Positions 1-5,197 of a stretch of DNA of 5,197 nt are shown piece after piece. Within the stretch, counting starts at the first letter, position 1; each line of letters starts with the position of its first letter. The stretch spans positions 112,865 to 118,061 of the forward strand of contig NHGT02000011.1 of NCBI GenBank assembly GCA_002170005.2, read 5' to 3'. Below the pieces are notes generated by a model. That model saw only the letters and a program-made list of their open reading frames with translations, did no database searches and was not told where the DNA came from. The stretch is from a bacterium TMED144 (GTDB taxonomy: Bacteria; Fidelibacterota; Marinisomatia; Marinisomatales; TCS55). The position numbers and the translations under genes are program-made.

Positions 1-2693
1 TCTCCAAATCCATAATCAACTTTTATGGGAACTGAGAGCTGAATTGCATTTTCCATTTTATCAATTACCAAATTTTTAAAAACTTCCTTCTCTGATTTGT
101 GAACTTCAAAGACTAGTTCATCGTGTACTTGAGAAATCATCTTGGATTTGTAGCTATTTTTTTGGATTTCATTATCAATTGATATCATTGCAATTTTTAT
201 CATTTCAGCGTTTGTACCTTGGATGGGCATATTTATAGCCATTCTCTTTGCAGCTTGCTTCTGAATGTGGTTAGAACTTGTGATATTCCATACTGGCCTT
301 TTTCTCCCAAGTATGGTTTCGACAAATTGTTCTTTTTCAGCTTTTATAATCGTTGAATCAATATAATCCTTAACACCGCTATATTGTTGAAAATAGGATT
401 CTATTAAAATTTTAGCTTCTTTTTGAGGTATGCCCAGCTCTTGGCTCATTCTAAACGGGCCTGCTCCATAAAGTAAACCATAATTAACAATTTTTGCAGT
501 TCTTCTCATCTCAGTATTGACTTCTGAAATTGGCACATTATATACCTTTGATGCCGTTCTTTGGTGGACATCTTCACTGGATTCAAATGCCTCTATTAGA
601 TTCTCATCCTTACTTAAGTGAGCCATGATTCGCAATTCTATTTGCGAATAGTCTGCAGAAAAAATCTCATAATCGAAATCTTCAGGTCTGAATGCTTTTC
701 TAATTTCTTTTCCCTCTTCCCTACGAATAGGTATGTTTTGAAAGTTGGGATTACTAGACGATAACCTGCCTGTAGCAGTAATAGTTTGACTAAAATTTGA
801 ATGAATTCTTTTCGTATTCTTGTTTATCAGATCAGGTAAAGCATCTACATAGGTATTTTTTAGTTTGGCCAGCTTTCTATATTCTAATATTAATGCAGGG
901 AGCGAATCAAATGTTTTTAATCTCTCAAGAATGTCTTCAGCTGTAGATCTTTTTTTGATTTGTGGTAATTGCTTTATATCAAATAAGATTACTGCTAATT
1001 GCTGAGTAGAGTTGATGTTAAATTCCTGTCCTGCTTCAGAAATGATTTGTTTGTGTAAAGAATTTACTCTTACTCCAATTCTTTTTGACATTGATGTTAA
1101 CATATCTGAATCAACATGCATCCCATTATATTCCATCCTCACTAATACTGGTAATAAACATATTTCTATATCATTAAAAAATTTCATTAGATTATTTTCT
1201 TCTAATTCTTTTTTTAGCTTGTGAGTTAGCTGTAAAGCCACATCTGCATCTTCAGCAGCATAAAATGATATACTGTCCAGCTCTACCTCAGCCATGGATA
1301 TTTGATCTTTGCCTTTGCCAATCAGATCCTCAATTGGTATCATTTCATAGCCCAAGTAATCACGGCTCAGATAATCTAACTTCAAATTTCGAGATTCTGG
1401 CTTTAAAAGATGTGCCGCCAATAGCGTATCAAAGCAAATACCCTTTACATTGATTCCATATCTTTTCAGAATCAAAGTATCAAATTTGACATTTTGTCCA
1501 GTTTTATAGAACTGACTATCTTCCATTTTTGGTTTAATTATTTTAATAACATCTTTTAAAAATCGCAGGCTTTTATCTACTACACAATTTGGATATAAAA
1601 TGGGAATATAAACCCCGGAATTAGGCGCTGTTGAAAAGGATAGTCCAACTATATCACACTCCATCGGAATAACCGATGTTGTCTCCAAATCATACGAAAG
1701 CCAATCCCCTTTTTTTAAAGAATTGAAGTATGATTCAATCTCCATAAGAGTGTCAAGAGTCTGGTAATTCTTACTTTTCCTATTATTAGTTTTAACTTTT
1801 TTATCATTTGCTTTTCGAATTTGTGACATCATAGTGTTAAATTCTAATTCATGGAATAATTTTTCTAAATTCTCCTCATCGTACTTTACTTTGTTTAATG
1901 TGTTAAGTTCGTTTTCTAGGTTCATGTTCGTATCAATGGTGACTAATTCTTTACTTAAAAGAGCCTCATGCTTACAATTTTCTAAACCTTCTCTAGCTCT
2001 TTTATTCTTTACTTCACTAGCATGATCAAGCGATGACTCCAAAGATCCGTATTCAAGCAAGAGCTTAACGGCTGTTTTTTCGCCCACCCCCATAACGCCA
2101 GGTACATTATCAGAGGAATCTCCCATCAGACCTAGCAAATCAATAATCTTTTCAGGTGGTACTCCCCATTTTTCAATGACTCCTAGTTTATCATAGATCT
2201 TAATATCACCTTGCCTTCCTGATGGAGCATAGAGAAAAATATTTTCATTTATTAACTGCATAAAGTCTTTATCGCCACTAACTATATATACCTGGTTGCC
2301 TTCACGAGCATATTTTTTTGCCAAGGTTCCAATGATGTCATCAGCCTCAAAACCAGGCTTATCCAAGGTAGGAACACCTAAGTATTCAAGTAAATTCCAC
2401 AAATAAGGTAATTGATCAATCATCTCATCAGGCATTTTTTCACGCGTAGCTTTATATTCAGGATATTTTTCATGACGAAATGTTTTTTCTTTTGAATCAA
2501 AAGCAGCAATTATTGTATCAGGGTTCTCTTTTCTAAGAAGTTTTATCATTTGATTCGAAAAACCAAATAATGCTGAAGTATGCATGCCTTTACTATTGAT
2601 CAGTGGATTTCTAATTAACGCAAAATGCGACCTGTAGAACATTGCATAGCCATCAATGAGGAATATTCTATTTTGTTTAGATTTGCTCTGCAT
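1..2693 (-). CDS. polA: DNA polymerase I, nearly complete (C-terminus cut by window edge)
   Basis: Family A DNA polymerase that fills gaps, removes RNA primers and repairs DNA in the cytoplasm. 897 codons are visible, ending in VDYGFG. By comparison with E. coli Pol I, about seven residues (GENW...AH-type tail) lie beyond position 1. The 5'-nuclease domain (about 1-300) has D14, D66, D118/D119, D141/D143 and GDSSDNVPG at 191-199. The 3'-5' exonuclease (about 320-490) keeps D335 and E337 (YDLET), N401/D405 and Y478/D482, so proofreading should be active, unlike in Taq or Bacillus Pol I. The polymerase domain has TGRLSS...QNIPIR, motif A DYSQIELR (D681, E686), motif B R730-K734-Y738 and motif C VHDE (D858, E859). 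Tyr738 replaces the usual Phe (E. coli F762). The ATG at 2693 gives a normal short N-terminus before FLIDGYAMFYR. It has no clear Shine-Dalgarno; in-frame GTG and TTG codons lie just upstream. The receptor gene precedes it by 55 bases. The identification is certain; only the exact start is open. Confidence 0.97.
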   Translation of the reverse strand, partial: MQSKSKQNRIFLIDGYAMFYRSHFALIRNPLINSKGMHTSALFGFSNQMIKLLRKENPDTIIAAFDSKEKTFRHEKYPEYKATREKMPDEMIDQLPYLWNLLEYLGVPTLDKPGFEADDIIGTLAKKYAREGNQVYIVSGDKDFMQLINENIFLYAPSGRQGDIKIYDKLGVIEKWGVPPEKIIDLLGLMGDSSDNVPGVMGVGEKTAVKLLLEYGSLESSLDHASEVKNKRAREGLENCKHEALLSKELVTIDTNMNLENELNTLNKVKYDEENLEKLFHELEFNTMMSQIRKANDKKVKTNNRKSKNYQTLDTLMEIESYFNSLKKGDWLSYDLETTSVIPMECDIVGLSFSTAPNSGVYIPILYPNCVVDKSLRFLKDVIKIIKPKMEDSQFYKTGQNVKFDTLILKRYGINVKGICFDTLLAAHLLKPESRNLKLDYLSRDYLGYEMIPIEDLIGKGKDQISMAEVELDSISFYAAEDADVALQLTHKLKKELEENNLMKFFNDIEICLLPVLVRMEYNGMHVDSDMLTSMSKRIGVRVNSLHKQIISEAGQEFNINSTQQLAVILFDIKQLPQIKKRSTAEDILERLKTFDSLPALILEYRKLAKLKNTYVDALPDLINKNTKRIHSNFSQTITATGRLSSSNPNFQNIPIRREEGKEIRKAFRPEDFDYEIFSADYSQIELRIMAHLSKDENLIEAFESSEDVHQRTASKVYNVPISEVNTEMRRTAKIVNYGLLYGAGPFRMSQELGIPQKEAKILIESYFQQYSGVKDYIDSTIIKAEKEQFVETILGRKRPVWNITSSNHIQKQAAKRMAINMPIQGTNAEMIKIAMISIDNEIQKNSYKSKMISQVHDELVFEVHKSEKEVFKNLVIDKMENAIQLSVPIKVDYGFG

Positions 2694-2748
2694 CACAGGC
2701 AAATTTAAATGAAATTATCGAATAGAATTAAATATTATAATTTTTTAG
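2694..2748 (-). other. Intergenic gap between receptor gene and polA, no terminator seen
   Basis: These 55 bases separate the receptor stop codon (TAG) from the polA ATG. The stretch is almost entirely A/T and contains no G/C-rich stem followed by a T run on the minus strand, so no intrinsic terminator can be supported. Just before polA the minus strand reads AAATTTGCCTGTG, which has no purine-rich Shine-Dalgarno match. I see no convincing promoter either, although AT-rich sequence makes chance -10-like hexamers common. The simplest reading is that polA can be reached by read-through from the receptor gene, possibly with its own promoter as well. Confidence 0.55.
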
Positions 2749-5049
2749 CTATTTTAGGCTATAAGTCAAGCTTAAATAGGTATATCGAGTCGCGCCTGGC
2801 CAAAAATAAGCTTGATATCCATCATATTCGTAGCCATATCCGTAAGTAGAATATAAAGTATCAAAAACATTGTCCATTTTAAGCATTAATTCCAAGTCAT
2901 TGAATTGATAACTAGCAGCTAAATTCAATAATGTGTTGGCTTTAATAGCGCCAGCTTCTGTATTGTCCTGGTCCACATACATTCTACCCGTTCTTTTTAA
3001 TTGAGCAAACAACATGATGTTGTTTGAATAGTTATATGTAGTTGAAAAATTGAAAAGTGTAAGTGGGATATTCGGCAAAAAATTGCCGTTACTAAATAAA
3101 TTTAGCATATAAGCGCCATTTGCAGAAAAACTTACTTTTGGATTAAAAATATAATAAGCTTCCCACTCAAAACCTGTATGCTCTGTGGAATCAGCGGTGT
3201 AATAATCATATTCTCCTTCTTGTTCAATATCTATGTTCTTTAACTGCTCATTTAAGAATTGAATTCTATATCCATTCAGGCGTATTCTGCCTTTAGATAG
3301 CTCAAAGTCTAAGCCGAGCTCCAAATCTGTAATTTTTTCAGCGGCAGCTATGACAGGTTGACTAAACATATCATCTGCTTCAATGATTTGATTATCGGCA
3401 GGCTCTTTCTGAGAAGTACCCCAATTTACAAAAGCATTTAAAGAATCACCAATTTCCCACAACATACCAAACCGTGGATTAGTAAAACTCCAATCAGCAT
3501 CTAACTGATAACCAACGGCCCTACCTATCTTATTTTGATCAAGATTCCATTTAATGCTTTGATTTTGAATGTTTGCAAGCAATGTGAAAGGTTGGTTTTC
3601 AGGATGCCAAATAAAGTTGACAAATGAAGTTGTTATATTTTTAGTGCCAATGTACTGATAATACCTGTGCCAACTTTTAATATTTTGAGCTAAAGAGGAA
3701 TTTGAAAAGTTGCTTACCTCTCCAAAATGATCGCCTTCATAAAATCTTAATTCGCCTCCAATATCTATCTTTAAACTATTGTTTGCCCAAGATACAGAAG
3801 GTACAAATCCGTAATAATTGTTTTTTATCCATTTTCGTCTTAATAGATCGGTTAAAAGATTTTGCTCCTGAGTATCAGTATATTTATTTTCAATATCTAA
3901 GTTATAATTATAAAATGACTGACCTGTCTTTTCAGTCTCATAATAACCTTTGCCAAGTACAAGATAGGATGTGTTCCTTATCTTTATTTTATCGCTTATG
4001 CTATAAGAAGTATTCAATGAGTAGATTTGTTGTAAAAAGTCATCGGTGTAGGATTTGTAACCTGCTCTTCTTTTTTGACGATCTTCTATGTCATTAAAAT
4101 ATATACCATCCCACAAAAGATCGGTATTTTCATATCCTACCAGCGCCCTAAACTGATTTATTGCTTTTCCTCTATGTTCCAAACCTAGCGAAAAACCTCT
4201 TTGATAAGATTCGTGAAATTGACGATACCCATCTGATTTAATGTCTGAAAGACGCACTGCTAGGCTATAATCATCTCCCAAGTCACTACCAGATCTATAA
4301 GACGCTCTTATTTTTTGAGTATTCCAATCTCCAGACCCAATGGTACCAGAAATTTCTCGTTCATCGCTTGCAATTTTAGTATTTACATTAATTGAACCAC
4401 CAAACGCAGAGGATCCATATAGATTATTTCCAATCCCTCTTTGGATTTGAATATTATCCACATCAGATAGCAAATCGCCATGATCTACCCAATAAACCTG
4501 ATGACTTTCATTGTCATTTAAAGGAACACCATCAAAAAAAACGGCTATTCTACTTTGATCGAAACCTCTAATTGTTAAATAGGAATATCCAGTGCCATTT
4601 CCGCTCTCACTATAAGCCCAAACTCCTGGTTCAGATGATAGAATCATAGGAACATCTTCAGCGCTATATCTCATTTTAATTTCATCAGAAGTTAAATTTG
4701 AAAAGGACACAGGGGATACTTTATCAATAGCCCTAGTTGCAACAACATCTATTTCATTAAAAGCGATAGGTTTTTTGTTTAAAAAAACGGACATGTTTAT
4801 TTCTAATTTTAGCTCAACGCTATCAAAACCTACGTATTTGAAAAGAGCAGTAGAATTTTCTTCAGCCTCTAAAGAAAATTCACCAAATTCATTCGTAGAT
4901 GTTCCAAAATCTGTTCCAATGATATTAACACCTACCATTGGCTTACCATTGTCTTTATCAATAACTATACCATTGAAATTTTGAGTTTGTGAAATGACTA
5001 GGGAATTAGCAATTAAAAAAAATGTAAAAAGAGGATATATTTTCATCAT
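2749..5049 (-). CDS. TonB-dependent outer-membrane receptor, predicted thiamin/thiamin-precursor importer
   Basis: Outer-membrane receptor of 766 residues, energised by TonB-ExbBD. Residues 1-20 form a signal peptide (Lys3, then a hydrophobic stretch PLFTFFLIANSLVIS). Residues 24-92 are a carboxypeptidase-regulatory-like domain (GIVIDKDNGKPMVGVNIIG, then TSTNEFGEFSL). A possible TonB box, EIDVVATRA, lies at 99-107. The plug covers about 110-225, with LTIRGFDQSRI, VFFDGVPLND at 170-179, IQIQRGIG at 200-207 and LYGSSAFGGSINV at 210-222. The remainder is rich in alternating aromatic strands typical of a 22-strand barrel, including GGELRFYEGDHFGEV and a final strand RYTYLSLTYSLK. The last residue is Lys, not the aromatic residue common in outer-membrane barrels. 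Sequence alone does not show the substrate; the TPP riboswitch touching the start codon points to thiamin, its phosphates or a precursor. The gene begins with tandem ATGs (5049 and 5046). The second is better spaced from AGGA (7 versus 4 bases), so the true protein may be 765 residues. No PnuT-like permease or thiamin kinase gene is in the window. Confidence 0.93.
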   Translation of the reverse strand: MMKIYPLFTFFLIANSLVISQTQNFNGIVIDKDNGKPMVGVNIIGTDFGTSTNEFGEFSLEAEENSTALFKYVGFDSVELKLEINMSVFLNKKPIAFNEIDVVATRAIDKVSPVSFSNLTSDEIKMRYSAEDVPMILSSEPGVWAYSESGNGTGYSYLTIRGFDQSRIAVFFDGVPLNDNESHQVYWVDHGDLLSDVDNIQIQRGIGNNLYGSSAFGGSINVNTKIASDEREISGTIGSGDWNTQKIRASYRSGSDLGDDYSLAVRLSDIKSDGYRQFHESYQRGFSLGLEHRGKAINQFRALVGYENTDLLWDGIYFNDIEDRQKRRAGYKSYTDDFLQQIYSLNTSYSISDKIKIRNTSYLVLGKGYYETEKTGQSFYNYNLDIENKYTDTQEQNLLTDLLRRKWIKNNYYGFVPSVSWANNSLKIDIGGELRFYEGDHFGEVSNFSNSSLAQNIKSWHRYYQYIGTKNITTSFVNFIWHPENQPFTLLANIQNQSIKWNLDQNKIGRAVGYQLDADWSFTNPRFGMLWEIGDSLNAFVNWGTSQKEPADNQIIEADDMFSQPVIAAAEKITDLELGLDFELSKGRIRLNGYRIQFLNEQLKNIDIEQEGEYDYYTADSTEHTGFEWEAYYIFNPKVSFSANGAYMLNLFSNGNFLPNIPLTLFNFSTTYNYSNNIMLFAQLKRTGRMYVDQDNTEAGAIKANTLLNLAASYQFNDLELMLKMDNVFDTLYSTYGYGYEYDGYQAYFWPGATRYTYLSLTYSLK

Positions 5050-5057
5050 ATTTTCCT
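5044..5057 (-). promoter_or_regulatory. Ribosome-binding site of the receptor gene, embedded in the riboswitch 3' end
   Basis: The minus strand reads AGGAAAATATGATG. AGGA (5057-5054) is the only Shine-Dalgarno-like match near the start. It lies 4 bases from the first ATG (5049) and 7 bases from the second (5046), which favours the second as the main start. The AGG is also the end of the conserved GCGTAGG segment of the TPP aptamer, which pairs with CCT at 5080-5078 in helix P4. Access for the ribosome should therefore depend directly on the folding of the aptamer. Confidence 0.7.
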
Positions 5058-5141
5058 ACGCTGGCGTTATCCAGTTCAGGTTCAAGGGTATATTCTCAGC
5101 CGTTAATTCTGGAAATAATAACAGCACCCCACACATAAAAT
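5050..5141 (-). promoter_or_regulatory. TPP riboswitch (thi box)
   Basis: A cis-acting RNA that binds thiamin pyrophosphate and normally represses thiamin synthesis or uptake genes. On the minus strand it shows the consensus blocks in order: GGGGTGCTG (5130-5122), GGCTGAGAATATACCC (5101-5086), TTGAACCTGAACTGG (5085-5071) and ATAACGCCAGCGTAGG (5070-5055). Helices can be assigned by eye. P2 is GGG(T) with ACCC. P3 is GCTGTTA (5125-5119) with TAACGGC (5106-5100), seven pairs including one G-U, and a short loop with no long P3 extension. P4 is CCT with AGG. P5 is CTGG (5074-5071) with CCAG (5064-5061). The only P1 I find is weak and all A/T: ATTTT (5141-5137) with AAAAT (5054-5050), leaving ATGTGT unpaired on the 5' side. 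The element ends directly against the receptor ATG, with no room for a separate terminator or anti-Shine-Dalgarno platform. Translational control by direct occlusion of AGGA is therefore the likely mechanism. Confidence 0.95.
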
Positions 5142-5197
5142 TAAATATTATTTTAATGATTATCAATATTTGTTATTCTATTTTTAATCCTGAAATC
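5142..5197 (-). promoter_or_regulatory. AT-rich leader upstream of the riboswitch, possible promoter
   Basis: These 56 bases must hold or adjoin the promoter for the riboswitch-receptor transcript. Candidates on the minus strand are all weak. TAAAAT (5155-5150) resembles a -10 box and would start transcription near 5143, just before helix P1, but has no good -35. TAGAAT (5180-5175) is another -10-like hexamer whose -35 would lie outside the window. TTGATA (5166-5161) is -35-like with TAATTT 17 bases on, but transcription would then start near 5131 and remove the 5' strand of P1. In such AT-rich sequence these matches are expected by chance, and if the host uses a Bacteroidota-type sigma factor the E. 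coli consensus does not apply. I see no coding sequence here. Confidence 0.25.

Noticed and set aside
1012..2025. Three short plus-strand open frames (1012-1224, 1265-1453, 1834-2025).
   Set aside because: All are antisense to polA, where every catalytic motif reads in the opposite strand; none has a recognisable motif or convincing start context.
2701..2745. A/T-rich inverted-repeat-like sequence (AAATTTAAAT and neighbours) between the two genes, considered as a terminator.
   Set aside because: The possible stems are short and all A/T with no stable G/C pairs, so they cannot be distinguished from chance.
3702..4097. A 131-codon open frame on the plus strand.
   Set aside because: It lies entirely antisense to the receptor's barrel region, has no recognisable domain and a low-complexity Cys/Leu/Ser-rich composition, and is explained as a shadow of the AT-rich minus-strand gene.
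4775..4984. A 69-codon open frame on the plus strand.
   Set aside because: It is antisense to the N-terminal domain of the receptor, whose translation is clearly the real one (carboxypeptidase-regulatory-like motif); there is no family resemblance on the plus strand.
5131..5166. A TTGATA / TAATTT promoter pair with 17-base spacing upstream of the riboswitch.
   Set aside because: Transcription would begin near 5131 and omit the 5' strand of P1, so it is not favoured as the main promoter; the match is also weak in such AT-rich DNA.
1..5197. A search for a novel defence, mobile or repeat-based system.
   Set aside because: Both long genes belong to well-known families, there are no spaced direct repeats, terminal inverted repeats or integrase/transposase motifs, and the intergenic space is only about 200 bases in total.

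Overview
The window is strongly AT-rich (roughly one third G+C by eye), and everything in it reads on the minus strand. It holds two large genes and one RNA regulatory element. In transcription order, from the right edge leftward, these are: an AT-rich leader with possible promoter elements (about 5142-5197), a thiamin pyrophosphate (TPP) riboswitch (5050-5141), a TonB-dependent outer-membrane receptor (2749-5049), a 55-base gap with no visible terminator (2694-2748), and DNA polymerase I, polA (1-2693), which runs off the left edge with only its last few codons missing.

The receptor has a signal peptide, a carboxypeptidase-regulatory-like (beta-sandwich) N-terminal domain, a plug and a beta-barrel. 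This architecture is typical of Bacteroidota and of related lineages such as Candidatus Marinimicrobia and Ignavibacteria/Chlorobi-type bacteria. Low G+C, TonB-dependent vitamin uptake and the polA sequence fit a Gram-negative, possibly marine, member of that broad group. I cannot assign the phylum from the sequence alone.

The central functional link is the riboswitch. It carries nearly the whole thi-box consensus and ends directly at the receptor start codon, so the receptor is very likely the outer-membrane importer of thiamin, a thiamin phosphate or a thiamin precursor, made when TPP is scarce. The receptor's Shine-Dalgarno sequence is part of the conserved aptamer 3' strand. Ligand binding could therefore hide the ribosome site directly, without a separate expression platform.

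The downstream polA encodes a full three-domain enzyme: 5'-nuclease, 3'-5' proofreading exonuclease and polymerase, with the expected catalytic residues present. Its O-helix carries Tyr (residue 738) where E. coli Pol I has Phe762, in a YGxLYGAG context that resembles T7 DNA polymerase. No terminator is visible between the receptor gene and polA, so read-through is possible. I found no tRNA, rRNA, CRISPR array, insertion sequence or new multi-gene system.
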